Source: Microvelia longipes (lineage: Eukaryota; Arthropoda; Insecta; Hemiptera; Veliidae). From it: a stretch of DNA of 64,000 nt. The DNA is taken from the NCBI GenBank assembly GCA_018340805.1, contig JACMZG010001914.1:50627543-50691542 (forward strand), read 5' to 3'. This document shows, one piece after another, positions 22,341-33,469 of the stretch (its first letter is position 1; every line of letters begins with the position of its first letter). The position numbers and the translations under genes were made by a program. The notes under the pieces were generated by a model. That model saw nothing but the letters and a program-made list of their open reading frames with translations, ran no database searches and was not told the origin of the DNA.

Positions 22341-24035
22341 CTATTCAGCGTTTGACCTGTATCGAATCAGTTGTATACCCGGTATCAATTTAGCTGTTTA
22401 GTGTGTATCAATTCAGAAGATAGTGCCTTAGTGTATCTTGGCCCACCAGTAATATTTTTTTTCAATTAGATACATTCATTAAATTTCATACTTATGGGAA
22501 GATTTGCTTCGTTCCATGATTGGCAGATTGTTTTCTTTTTTAATTATCAAATTTAAATTATAATTAGTTTAAACAAATGAATGTAAAAATAATTTGATAA
22601 AAAAATACTTCTAAATATTTTCAGTTCGCCAGCTCAGCCCATTTGTTATTAAAATTAATAATTTTTCAGGCATGAACTCGATGTTGTAGTGTCAGTGGTT
22701 TGTAAAGTGAGTATTTCACTGTCGTTGAAGCTAAAAGGTGAAATATAGCTTTGCCTCCAGAGATTTGACCCCCTCCCCCGGGGGGAGGGCCGGAGTTTCC
22801 CGCTTTGAAACCCGCAATTAATCTCATATTTTCTAGTCCGGTCCAATAAATTCCAACAGATAAACTGTTCAATTAATTTAAAGAGAATTTAATAAATTTT
22901 AAAAATTGTTTCAGATGGAACTCACTTTATTAATTTTGTATTATTTTTTTTTAATTAAACTTTATTGTTTTTATATTCCTCACCTGATATGGCTAAAAAT
23001 GATTCTATGCACCCATTGAAAGTTTTGAGTCGATTTATTAATAAAATTGGAGATGAATGAATGAATAACTATTCATTAGATCACGATTATAGTTTTCATA
23101 ATTGACATCATAATAATACATTTATTTTAACAATCATCTGATCTAAATCAGCCTAAGCTGTGGTTTCAAGTTTCTAAATTATAATAAATCTACCAACACC
23201 CGTCAGAGTGCAATCACTGGATTGTTTCTCTTACCAGCCTCTCAAGTCAACGAAACTATGCTAAACCCTAATACTTGTAACAATAATTGTTGTTGTATTA
23301 TTCAATACAGTGTCAAAAAAAAAAAAAATTATAAACTTTGAATCTTATAATTTCATGTTTTATTTTAGATTTTGTATTTTCTTTGTTTGTTGTTTTTATT
23401 ACTTTATAATTTTAACTGTGGTTGTTAACAACTTTTGTAACCATAATATTAATAATGAGTGATACGAATTAATTAATGATAATTAATTACATAGTTCTCT
23501 GACAATTTTATTTAGATTCTTCACATTCATTTTATTATTGATGTTTTATTCTAATTATTATTATCAATTAATTTAATTATTTTGTTTATTTTGTGTTTTG
23601 TTGTATATTTTTATTTTCTTTGATTACTTTTTTATTTATTTACTAGTTGTTTTAATTACATTAAAGTATTAAAACTTATAGTGTCAAATTCAAATCCAGT
23701 TTTGTTGTGTTTTTACAATGTCTAGGTGTTAAGTTTTTTATTCAAAATATTCCACCAAACGAAAAAAAAAAGAAATTGTATAAACCTACCGCATTTTAAT
23801 TTGAATGAAAATATCCGATTGAAATCATTTAACATTTTTCTCACCAAAACAAGAAAAGAAATATTAAGAAAAGAAAACCTGATTGATGCTTGTTTTCATC
23901 ATCAATTATGGGTTGATTCGTTTATACATATTTTATACATACTCGTTGTTAAAAGTCATGTAATACAGTTGTGGAACGTGCTGAGAATAAACGGCCTTAA
24001 GCAGTGATTACCAGAGGAAACAAGAAAAAAAAAAA
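22341..24035. other. No gene; small palindrome near 22768
   Basis: AT-rich apart from CCCCCTCCCCCGGGGGGAGG at 22771-22790, a nearly perfect GC palindrome. Frames at 22655-22872 (minus) and 23726-24007 (plus) show no family signature. Confidence 0.45.
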
Positions 24036-24193
24036 CACACACACATAAAGATAAATAACTTTGTAAAAACCACTTAGACGGCCTTAAAAATCACCTAAAA
24101 CGGATAATTCCGGTGACAACCCAATTTCGGATTTTATGCAGACACAATACTTTTCCTATATACCTACGGTTTAAACGAGGACAAGTGAAAATG
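24036..24193 (+). repeat. Family A repeat, right-end fragment
   Basis: From ACACACACACATAAAG through ACCACTTAGACGGCCTTAAA to CCTACGGTTTAAACGAGGAC. The left three-quarters are missing. Confidence 0.7.
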
Positions 24194-24483
24194 ATGGTAA
24201 AATGAAACTCGTAACAGCTGATTTGCTGGTGGCCGAGACCATTTCCGAAAGTCTAGGACCATGTTTTCCCATTTGGCGAATTCTTATTATGAAAATAACT
24301 CTTATGAGGTTGTTCGGATGACGGAATTTTTTCACAGCCCCATCAGTATATTTTGTTGTCTTTCATGTTTTCCGGGTTTTTGAAACCAGTAAGTTAATTT
24401 ATTCAGCGTGAGTTTTCCAATCAACTCGTCTGTTTTGAGATGAAACCCTCTAAGACCTTTTAGTCTGTTAATTAAAGTATGTT

Positions 24484-24640
24484 ATTCACGATTCAAAGTC
24501 CGTAGAAGTTACAATGCTTCTCCATCCATATAGGAGATAAGAAAGTAAAATTGTTGAGGTAAAATAAATAACGGTATCATTGTATAGTGGCAATTTTGCA
24601 GAGTTTGACATCCTATTCGCGATTCAAAGTCCGTAGCAGC
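24484..24640. repeat. Short direct duplication
   Basis: CACGATTCAAAGTCCGTAG (from about 24487) recurs as CGCGATTCAAAGTCCGTAG (from about 24619). The rest of the two surroundings differs. Confidence 0.5.
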
Positions 24641-25249
24641 GCCACTGTCCTTATAATTAATTGATAACGAAAGGGTGATCGTTGTTAAAGTCCTTTTGGT
24701 TCTTCTTATTTTTTACGATTATTTCTTTAAATTGTTTCTCTAAGTGCTTTAATTTAATCGCCACGCTAATCTTAACTCTTTTAGAATCAGTTCGCTTGTC
24801 CTCTGATGCAAAAAACTTAATTGATATTACAATATTTCATTGATCTTGTTATCTTTGTTATTTTTCTGTCTTTAGACAGTGATTTTGATTTATTTTTACT
24901 GGTCACCAATTTATGTACTGACCTTTTTTGATGCCACTTTACACTTATACTATCCGCACTGAAAGGCTAACTTTGAAGAAAAACCTTTTGAACTTGTCTT
25001 TTACAAATTTTTACAAGATTTTTAACGAGCATTTTGATAGTAATTTAATTTTGAAATTTTAATAATATGAAAGTTAGATAATTTATTTTTTTATACATGA
25101 TTACAAACAATCAAACAGATGTTTTGAGGTTCGTAAGATTTTTCGTGAGCTTGAGACAACTGGATCCAGACTTGTCTCAGATGAAACAGGAACCAATCTC
25201 GCATTTGCGTATTAGTAGCCAAGGAAACCCTGACTGGGCTGGCCGGCCT

Positions 25250-25390
25250 TGAATTCAAGACCTTTGAAGGGTATACAATTCAAGAGTATACAGAATAAGG
25301 GATAACCTCATATTAAGATCCTCTCCGGCTGGATTTGAACCCTCGGTTCCTGGTCGAAAGGCGAGTGCTGAGCTACTGGACTACTGGTGC
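25250..25390 (-). mobile_element. tRNA-derived SINE-like head
   Basis: On the minus strand TAGCTCAGCACTCG (A-box-like) is followed by GGTTCAAATCC (B-box), inside a sequence that otherwise reads as a tRNA (CCGAGGGTTCAAATCCAGCC). The A-to-B spacing is about nine bases short of a normal tRNA, as if part of the D-loop were lost, so it is not a functional tRNA gene. Downstream on the minus strand lies AGGATCTTAATATGAGGTTA. The distal body and tail were not defined. Likely a SINE or tRNA-derived retroposon transcribed by Pol III. Confidence 0.55.
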
Positions 25391-26335
25391 ACTGGTAGTT
25401 TAAATCATGTCAAAAACACACTCATAAAAACGGGAAATCACTCAGGAGGGCTCGAAAACGCAAAGAACATACAAATTGATTATATAAATTATAAATTGAT
25501 AGTTTTAGATGCGGGTTAAAGTTAAAAAGAATTAGAAAAGACATCTGATACATGTGTGTGATTTCTAACGTTGTTTTCTTTTGTCTTTTGTTCAATGTTA
25601 TTGTATTTTAATTCCATAGTTAGATAAATTCGATTGATTAAATGGAAAAGAAAAGACGTGGCGGTGGTTGTGGCAGGTTGATTAATAGCTCACCTATGGC
25701 AGAGTGATTGATATTTACACAAAACCACTAGATATTTTATTATTTTCATCCTGCATCTTCCATAGACGGGTAATTTATTATATTTTTCTCTCTGTGACAT
25801 AAAAAGTACAAGCTTCTAAAGACGCAACTAAGCTTCCGTCTCAATTATATAAAATAGAAATCAAATATGTAATTATCTCATATCTATAATATACTAAACT
25901 AATATTTAACTATCTCACTTTTATAAAATGAAAATCCTATAATTAGGTATCTAACATTTATCTAAAACAAATAATTATTTCACTTCCATAAAATTTAAAA
26001 CTAATACATAACTAATAAAATCTTATTTCTTCAAACAACGAAGTACAAAACAATTAATTAATTATCTTATTTATATGAAATACAAAACTTGACTAACTCG
26101 TTTCATGAAATGTATTACAAATAATTAAATATTACTTCTCTTTGAAATTCAATATATATTATTAACTATCTCATATTTTAGAAATTCAACACAAATAATT
26201 CATTCGCTCGAGTTCATTATCTCAACTACTAATCATTAAGATCTTAAGAACTGGACCGACCACAGATGTGGTTGATGTCTGGTTAGACTTAAAAATAACA
26301 TTTTTAAAATCCCTTCTACCTTAGACTTAGTAGAC
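25391..26335. other. No recognisable feature
   Basis: AT-rich. Around 25860-26210 a loose recurrence of ATCTCA...AAATTCAA...TAATTA phrases (spacing about 60-70 bases) looks like a very old tandem repeat. Confidence 0.4.
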
Positions 26336-26554
26336 TTATTTTTTAAACATTTTACACGTCGACATTAAAGTATTTTTAGGAGAGGAAGTACTTAAGGATG
26401 AGGTGGAAAGTGAAAAGGAGAAAGTCCTTAAATTAAAATTCCTTATCCTCCAAAGTAAGTCAACATGCAAAGCTCTATCAAAAGCCTCGTTTTTTAAGAC
26501 CGATGAGTAATACTTTCTCGTTTCAAGAGAGAAGGCATGACATCCAGAAGTCAA
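26336..26554 (-). pseudogene. Possible LINE reverse transcriptase remnant
   Basis: The minus frame contains NEAFDRALHVDLLWRI, which resembles the RT motif A region (KAFDRV.HD.LL.KL) of non-LTR retrotransposons. Sequence on either side does not give further RT blocks, so the piece is short and decayed. Chance resemblance is possible. Confidence 0.35.
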
Positions 26555-27390
26555 TAGTATTGTGTAATGGTGGTACCTGAATCCAAACTGGTAATTCGAA
26601 CTTGTTTAATAACTGTTTGCTTAACTTGACAGAGATATCGCCGTAACCTTCCCACATCGGTGACTTATTTGTGCAAGTATACACAGCTAAAGTCATAATG
26701 TTAAAATGAAAACCATGTCATGTTTATTATTTATTCAACATAACTTTGATGACATTACTTCTATTTTTTATTATTGGACCATTTTTACTCATTTATTAAG
26801 CGTTTTACTTTCTTTCATTCATACTCTATTTCTTTAACTTCCTTGTCCATCTCGTTTCATTTGAGTAACCCTGCTCCAATTGCTGATTCCTACAGTGAAA
26901 CAGTTCTCTGACTCATAGTTTACTTTTATTACCCACAACCTTCCCTTAAATTTCATTGAAGCACGTAGCTTAAGCTAAAAACTTTTCTAAAAAAGAAGCT
27001 TAATTTCAAAAACAGAGCTAACATTAAATGAAATCATTTATTTATTTCACCCGTTTTTTATTGTTAATTATAAGTTTGCAAGAGTATCGTTATTAGTTTT
27101 TTTCACTGTTCTGTTACTTCTTTTATTTTCCTACAAAAAGTTTTTTCTCTAATTATAATTTTTACTTTTGTATTTGGGCCTTGTTACTTTTTGTTTTTCT
27201 TTTTAACTTATCAAAAGTAATGTATCAAGAACTTTTTTATTGAAGACTTTATGATACTTACATTTTATTAACTTTAGAGCTTTTTGGACTATTACAAATT
27301 TAATATCAATTAAATTAATGAAGACTTTAGTCCTTATAAAAATTTATTGAAAATAAATTATTGAAGAGCTTTCGCCAATAATTCGAGAGA

Positions 27391-27971
27391 AAACAATTAC
27401 CCAGATAGACTAGTCTCCAACCTATTGTTTCGGTACCATAACCCAATTATCCGAATACCTCCCATTACTGCTAATGATACTGACAGACCGAATAACTTAC
27501 CTACTTACCACTCTCTTACCTACATAGGACACCCTACATACCAAATTAAAAACTTATTTAAAGACTACAACATCAAAATTGCTCTAAAAAATTCTGTTAA
27601 TTTTTATATTAAATATTTTTCAAAATTAAAAGACCCCCTCACTAATGCCCAAAGATGCAACGTTGTATACAGAATACCATGTAAAGACTGCCCCCAAGCA
27701 TACACAGGAGAGACCTCTCAACTTTTGACTTGACACACATAACAATCAAATACTTGACAACTCTAACCTTACAGCTTTATCAGAACATATGACAAAACTT
27801 GACCACCGACCAGACAAAGAAAACTGTCGTATACTTCATACAGAACCACATACAGACAAAAGGAAATTTTTAGAAATGCTCTATATAAAAGCTGACAAAG
27901 ACAGTATGAACAAAAAACAAGACATTAACAATCTTAGCAGTATTTATTATAATATTATCTTAAAATCATAA
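27391..27971 (+). pseudogene. Penelope-type GIY-YIG endonuclease remnant
   Basis: The first frame (27391-27733) contains the linker YIGHPTYQIKNLFKDYNIKI and then VVYRIPCKDC and AYTGET. VVY and YTG stand where GIY and YIG lie in the endonuclease, with a CxxC between them as in Penelope-like proteins. A frameshift near 27728 moves the rest to a second frame (to the stop at 27969-27971), which includes ALSEHM (the R..EH region) and KFLEMLYI, holding the glutamate expected in the last helix. The product would nick target DNA for reverse transcription. The frameshift and lack of RT make it non-functional. Confidence 0.75.
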
Positions 27972-28085
27972 TTTTTCCTTTACCTTTTTGTATTTCATTT
28001 TAAATTTACTTAGTTAGACACATGACATAAAAACAATCAAAATTTTATTATTTTCCAACTTTTTCATTTTTGTCATTTTAAAGAA

Positions 28086-28114
28086 CTGAAGAAGCTCAGG
28101 ATCCCTGGGCGAAA
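28086..28114 (+). ncRNA. Hammerhead-like ribozyme core (Penelope end)
   Basis: CTGAAGA, one A, then a 7-bp stem GCTCAGG/CCTGGGC (one G-T pair) with ATC loop, then GAAA. This is the CUGANGA / stem II / GAAA order of hammerhead ribozymes. Stem III and the cleavage-site triplet were not worked out, so activity is unproven. Confidence 0.55.
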
Positions 28115-28317
28115 GCTCTTCAATAATTTATTTTCAATAAATTTTTATAAGGACTAAAGTCTTCATTAATTTAATTGATATCTTACATTTTATTGACTTC
28201 ATTCAATTTAATAAATTAGTCTATAATTTTTGAAGATGTGCTCTTCGATTAAAATTGACTAGACGAATTAACTGGACACAAAATATGATTTGTTAACTTA
28301 AACACTTTACAATCAAA

Positions 28318-28830
28318 CTCCAATAGGGCCTGAACCAGTTATTGGCATTTCGAAAACACAAGTCAAGACGGCAGTGAATGAATGGCTTAGAGGTAAACAC
28401 CAACAACACTGGTTAATATGGTTTGAGGCACAGTAAACTCATGTTGAGAGGTCCTCAAGCCAAACTGACAGATGCTTCTAAAGCTAAATAAGAAAAACTT
28501 GAGTATAGTGACGGGCTTAATAACTGGTCATTGTCATTTACGCAAACATATGCATACCATCGGCATATTTCAAGAAGAGCCAGTCTGTAGACTCTGTGGC
28601 CAATGCCCTGAAACATCATCACACATCATCTTTGAATGCGAAGCTCTAGCATACAAGAGATTTCTATAGTTTGGAGAAGCCACACTAAGCAGAATTGAAA
28701 CCCAGATGCCAATTAGTACACAAACTTTTAGAAATAATAAAAGGAAAGGATCTCCTATAAGCTTAGAACACGAGGGTACTTGTACAAAAGACTCAAAGTC
28801 GCAGTGCATAAGGTTTTTACACCTACCCTC
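28318..28830 (+). pseudogene. LINE RNase H-region / C-terminal zinc motif remnant
   Basis: One frame carries GPEPVIGISKTQVKTA and WLRGKHQQHW. After stops and a frameshift a second frame (28472-28669) reads LITGHCHLRKHM, then CRLCGQCPETSSHIIFEC. The HC.L..H...C..C...ETS.H...C pattern is the C-terminal zinc-binding tail of Jockey/R1/I-type LINE proteins that follows the RNase H domain. Further decayed sequence continues to about 28830. It begins about 140 bases after the Penelope remnant and is unrelated to it. Confidence 0.7.
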
Positions 28831-28929
28831 ACAATTAATATAATAAACACTTTACGAAATTACACTGATGTATCTTCAACCATTTAACAACTTAACTAAA
28901 AATATTGTTTTCTAGCAACCTGAATTCGC

Positions 28930-29150
28930 TCTTCTTACTTTCTACAATGCTTAGTTCTACAATTTGCTCTTTCTGCAATGCTTATTTCTGGAATTTGATC
29001 TTTCTACAATGCTTATTTCTGGAATTTGCTCTTTTTGCAATGCTTATTTCTGAAATTTGCTCTTTTTACAATGCTTATTTCTACAATTTGCTGTTTCTGC
29101 AATGCTTATTTCTTCAATGCTTATTTCTGCAATTTGCTCTTTCCACATCC
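28930..29150 (+). repeat. Degenerate tandem repeat (about 31 bp)
   Basis: Repeats of CAATGCTTATTTCTGGAATT with TTGCTCTTTCTA, about six or seven imperfect units with shorter variants at the end. The long frames here are artefacts of the repeat. Confidence 0.8.
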
Positions 29151-29584
29151 TTAAATCTAAATCAAGGATTAAGATCTTTACAAAAATTTACAAAAAATTC
29201 CTTACTTTACTAGCGAAGGATGGAAAATACAACACCCTCAGTATAGTTTTAAAATATTTCAGTGTGTTTAGCCCTATTTCTAACTATCTAAGCTCGTAGT
29301 TTAGCTGTCTTTCATGAAGATCCTGTTTTAAATGGTAAATCTAAGAAATATTACTTTCTGCCCTAAAATTATTTCAGTACTGATTCATCACCTTGTTGTG
29401 AACAGAAAAAATTTAAATTGCTTACTCTTGAATTCCAAGTAAAATATCTATGTTACCTGTATTAAATATGAAACCCAGAAATAAGAATAATAATAAATTT
29501 AAAAAAATTATAAATAATATAATTTACCTAGAATATAATATGAAATAAAACAGAGTCTCTCCACTAATGGTTGACATAGCCAGC

Positions 29585-29610
29585 TTTCAATCTTAACAGA
29601 TCATCATCAG
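29585..29610 (-). ncRNA. Hammerhead-like core, left arm
   Basis: On the minus strand CTGATGA, a stem of GATCT with AAGATT around TGTT, then GAAAGC. It mirrors the right-arm motif, with one change in the loop. Confidence 0.5.
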
Positions 29611-29775
29611 TGCCGGCGAGAAGCGAAGAAAAGAGTCAGGAGACAGCGGTTACAGATTTGTCTACAGGTTTGTGGCTGACTCGTAGTCAGCTAGCTGAAT
29701 TTTTTATCAGCTTCAAACCTCTAGACAAAACTGTAACCGCTGTCTCCCGACTCTTTTCTTCGCTGCTCGACGGCA

Positions 29776-29801
29776 CTGATGATGATCTGCTAAGATTGAA
29801 A
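29776..29801 (+). ncRNA. Hammerhead-like core, right arm
   Basis: CTGATGA, one T, GATCT-GCTA-AGATT (5-bp stem with one G-T pair), then GAAAGC. Same layout as 35067-35094 and 41550-41576. Confidence 0.55.
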
Positions 29802-30035
29802 GCTGGCTATGTTAAATATATATCATTAGTGGAGAGATTCTGTTTTATTTCATTACTTGAAACTCCACAACTCATTTTCCTTATTAGAGTATAATATATT
29901 CCAAATTATTTAAAATAAATTGATATTTAATGCCATTCGTCGATATTACTGATAATAAAGCAATTACAAGGATCGTAGAAATCATGAAGAGTTACAGTTG
30001 GTAGATTTAAACAGCGACTATATCCAATTATATTT

Positions 30036-30706
30036 TTACTATTCCTCATTACACCGTAGGTGTATAGGAAAAGTATTGTGTTTGCCAAAAAATCCGAAAC
30101 CGGGATGTCACCTGAATAACCCTTTCCAGGTGTTTTAAAGCCCTCCTAAGTGGTTGTCACAAAGTTGTCTGTCTGTATGTGTGTGTCTGTTATCATCGTA
30201 GCTCCCAGTGTATTATGCTATACAGTTAAAACTTTCTACAAAAATTAGACTCAGTAAAAATCAGTTTAGATGTAGTTTACCTTTAAAAAACATCATCAAA
30301 CCAACATTTATAATATCAACATATGTGGAAAGTTTCATATTATTTTCAGTATTAGTTCAATTTTTATCAAATAACTTGTGTTTGTTTTTATAAAACATTG
30401 TTAAAAAAATCGGAAAATTGTCCAATTGAGTTGAAATTTTGAAACTTAATAAATCATAAAGCATACTTTTACGTAATAAATTAGTTCACCATGGTCGTTT
30501 CAATAGAAGTATATCCATGATTTCCGTTGAATCATAAAAGTTACGCAGCTATGAGCGTGGTCAGTGCTGTATGGATGACCGCTGAAAATGAAACGGATAT
30601 ATTTACCATCTGAGGAAAAGCGATGCGAGTCCGATATAGGTAGGACGAGCCTAGAGAAGTCGATGTAATAAAGAAAAGTTTCGAGGTCCCCCGTACCTGA
30701 TTTTTA
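30036..30706 (-). repeat. Family A repeat
   Basis: Plus-strand order is CACCGTAGGTGTATAGGAAA, CAAAGTTGTCTGTCTGTATG (the segment that became the 49-bp array elsewhere), a shortened middle, GGTCAGTGCTGTATGGATGA, then CGAGGTCCCCCGTACCTG. The AGTCATTATTGCGGGTTAATG section is deleted. Confidence 0.85.
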
Positions 30707-31485
30707 AACATAAAATAAAGTTAAATTACCAAGAACGGGTGTAATTAGTTAAATGAAGCAAAGCTGAAGTAGAAGCAATTAACGCCTTCGCTTGTTAGAG
30801 CAATATTCATTTATTTTATTCTGTTAAAACAAAGATTTAAAACTCTGGGGGTTCTTTCTGTTGTTAACCCCAGATTAATGCCCTCTCCTCTGTTATTCAA
30901 TTAGTTTTGTCAAACATTTTATGTATTTATTAATTTTATTTTTTTATGCATTTTCGATTACATTAGTTATCTGTTTCATTATTTATCTTATATATTTTGA
31001 TTACATTAGGTATCTGTGTAAAAATGCATTAAATTGTTTTAAAGAGGGCCAAGAGAGTCCAAATACATAAACACGGCTGGCGAACTTTTTTATCAAACTG
31101 TTAAAATGACAATTATGAAATTTAATTTAGCTAACATGATTAGTATAACAACCCAAAACTCTTACAAAGAAAACTTTAAAATTATACCCGAAAAAAATTT
31201 TGTAAAAACTTGTCATTCTGTAAAAGTAGAATTTTATCTTATTTCTATATGGTTGACAAACTTGGCAGGAAATATAGTTTTTTTTCCTTATGTTTCGTGG
31301 TATTAAGGCGGGTAATATTGTATTATCTCTAAAACATCGCTTGACTGACACCTTTAATGTAAAAATCAATAAATCTCAGTCAATGACACGTCTCTTATAA
31401 GTTAGTTTCCTTAATATTATCCAAAGAAATCGATGAAATCAGCGGCTTTTTGAGTTACAACTTACGATAATAAAAAAAACTTGCT
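30707..31485. other. No recognisable feature
   Basis: AT-rich. The opposing frames at 31106-31369 overlap each other and show no family signature. Confidence 0.4.
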
Positions 31486-31514
31486 TTTCCCGGTTACATA
31501 GTGAAACCGGGAAA
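31486..31514. repeat. Perfect 10-bp hairpin
   Basis: TTTCCCGGTT and AACCGGGAAA around a 9-base loop. GC-rich for its surroundings; isolated, function unknown. Confidence 0.7.
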
Positions 31515-32046
31515 TGTATATGAGTATTTTTTTAATGAGATTGAGCAGCATAGATGGTTATTGACCATAAAAACCAAAAACCATTACTACAATTTGACTA
31601 AAATATTTTGGTCGGATGGACAATAGAAAAGCCTCGATGTTTTCAAACGCAGATTAAGATTTTTTAAACGTTCTTTTGTAAAGTTAAGAGCGAAATAAAA
31701 TGGTGAAAGGTACATAATGTTTTATTTATTATGATTAATATCTACTCTACTCTGAGAGATATAACCTTTACTCTGTGAGTATAACATTTTTCTTTGAAAC
31801 CTTCTCGTACCTTCATTCTTAACATTAAAAATACATAGCTTGAGTAATAACACCATTATCTCCAGTCTTTATCCACCAACTTAAGCATTTTACTTCCTTT
31901 AAACCTTTTAAATTTTTGTTTAAAAAACAATAAACAAATTATTAATTAAGGTAACATTTTTAATTTTCTCTTAGACTAGAATATTAGACTTCTTGTAACC
32001 ATTTTATAGAAATTCTATGGACTTATGGTATGGTATGGTTAATATA
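31515..32046. other. No recognisable feature
   Basis: AT-rich with a minor CTCTGAGAGATATAAC / CTCTGTGAGTATAAC duplication at about 31750-31785. Confidence 0.4.
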
Positions 32047-32245
32047 AATTTTTATTGTTCCTCACCTACCAATATAGGTATAAGGAAAAGTATTGTGTTG
32101 AACCTAAAAAAATTCAAAACTGAGGAATCATCATAATTATCCGTTTCAGGCATTTCTTATCACGTTTTGAGTGGTTTTTATGATGATGTTAGTGTGTGTG
32201 TGTTTCTCTGTATCACGCATTACTCCTAGTGTGTTTATGATAGAG
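32047..32245 (-). repeat. Family A repeat, right-end fragment
   Basis: Diverged TTCCTCACCTACCAATATAG and AAGGAAAAGTATTGTGTT, TTATCCGTTTCAGGCATTTC and GTGTGTGTGTTTCTCTG, ending near TGTTTATGATAGAGAGTT. Beyond this the sequence no longer follows family A. Confidence 0.65.
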
Positions 32246-32699
32246 AGTTCCCACTCGACAAGTTGTGCTGCCCGGATGATGATAGTTTTCAGACTGTGAT
32301 AACCTATTTTGCTGAGTCACACAAATTGACTCAACAAGTAATATTTGTCACAAATATGTCTCTATAGGTCAATCTATACGATCCACAAAATTTCAGACTG
32401 ATATTGCTTGCCATTTTGAAAATATTTTTTAAGACCTATACATTTTAATTTTTTTACTGCTTTTCGACCTTCAACGTACAGCGAAATTTATTCGACATTT
32501 AGTTTTATTGGTGCGACACTTAAAACTCAAGGAACTTATTTAAAGGGGAAGAAAAATATCGGGGTCCAGTTTCACAAAAGTACAAATCTTGTAGTTACCA
32601 AATTGTAATAACAACTTGTTTTAGTTGAACGAACGTAAGTGAGTTCTTACATTTCAGAAGATTGGGACGGCGCGTATGTTTGTTTGTATGTTTGTTTGT

Positions 32700-33430
32700 G
32701 TGTTTGTTTGTACGTGTCGCGATAACTGCCGTAAAAATTGACCGATTTTGATAAAATTTTGTATACAGGTAAACTAATTATGTGTCAGAGCTGTATAGTT
32801 TTTGGTAATATTCCGAAAAATATTTTCAAAATGGCAGCCAAAATGGCGGACCGGATAAAAAAAAATTTTGAGCGAAAATCGTGTGTTGTATATCGTTTGA
32901 AAGCTCTTAAAGAGTAGAAAAAGAAAATATATGTTTCATGGTCAAAATTTAAAAATTTTTTGAAAAATTTAAAAATGGCGGCTAAAATAATGAACCAAAA
33001 ATTTAAAATTGAAGGAATAACTCGAGTAATATATCGTTGTAAAGCTCTTGATTAGTAGAACAAAAAATGTTATATACTAAATTCCGAAAAATTCAACATG
33101 GCGGCCATAATTTAATATAATAATTAGTTTTTACTAATTTTATAAGAATTTACAAGATAAAGATCTATTGTAATATACTTTAGATACTTTTATACAAGTA
33201 AAATTAACTATATGTCAGAGCTGTATAGTTTTTTGGTAATATTCCGAAAATATATCAAAATGGCGGCCAATATGGGCGGACCGGATAAAAAATTTTTGAG
33301 CAAAAAATCGTGTTGTATATCGTTTAAAAGCTCTTAAAGAGTAGAAAAAGAAAATATATTTTTCATGGTCAACATTTCAAATTTTTTTATTATTTAAAAA
33401 TGGCGGATAAAATAATAAACTCAAAAAAAT
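32700..33430 (+). repeat. Duplicated ATGGCGG-rich module
   Basis: Two related segments, about 32765-32990 and 33195-33410, share GTCAGAGCTGTATAGTTTTT, GGTAATATTCCGAAAA, ATGGCGGACCGGATAAAAA / GGCGGACCGGATAAAAA, and AGCTCTTAAAGAGTAGAAAA. A weaker third version (33020-33110) lies between them. Short (GTTT)n at 32680-32715 precedes. It runs directly into the satellite, so the two may form one composite repeat. Confidence 0.75.
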
Positions 33431-33469
33431 AAATTTAAAAGCGAGCGTTCTTTGACCATTTATTATTAT

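Larger units (their letters stand above)
27303..28181 (+). mobile_element. Penelope-like element, truncated
   Basis: Inverted terminal segments, 27303-27375 (ATATCAATTAAATTAATGAA onward) and 28110-28181 (its complement), bound a remnant coding for a GIY-YIG-type endonuclease. The right end also holds a hammerhead-like core at 28086-28114. Penelope-like elements carry an RT followed by such an endonuclease, and hammerhead motifs have been reported in their terminal repeats. No RT is left here, so about two-thirds of the gene is missing. Confidence 0.75.
29540..29853. repeat. 314-bp palindrome with hammerhead-like cores in both arms
   Basis: Arms of about 130-140 bases (29540-29671 and 29715-29853) are near-complementary; examples are GAGACAGCGGTTACAG and CTGTAACCGCTGTCTC. 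A 43-base centre contains its own 7-bp hairpin GCTGACT-CGT-AGTCAGC (29675-29691). The outer sequence (TCTCTCCACTAATG) matches the ends of the element at 34.9 kb. Probably a Penelope-related terminal unit or a hammerhead-bearing small retroelement in head-to-head form. The 94-codon frame across it is not considered a gene. Confidence 0.85.

Noticed and set aside
22655..22872. Two overlapping minus frames around a GC palindrome
   Set aside because: Both rely on the palindrome for length and show no family signature.
28905..29299. Overlapping F/L/C-rich frames as membrane proteins
   Set aside because: Translation of a 31-bp tandem repeat.
29610..29894. 94-codon frame as a gene
   Set aside because: It spans the arms and loop of a palindrome; the mirrored sequence explains its length.
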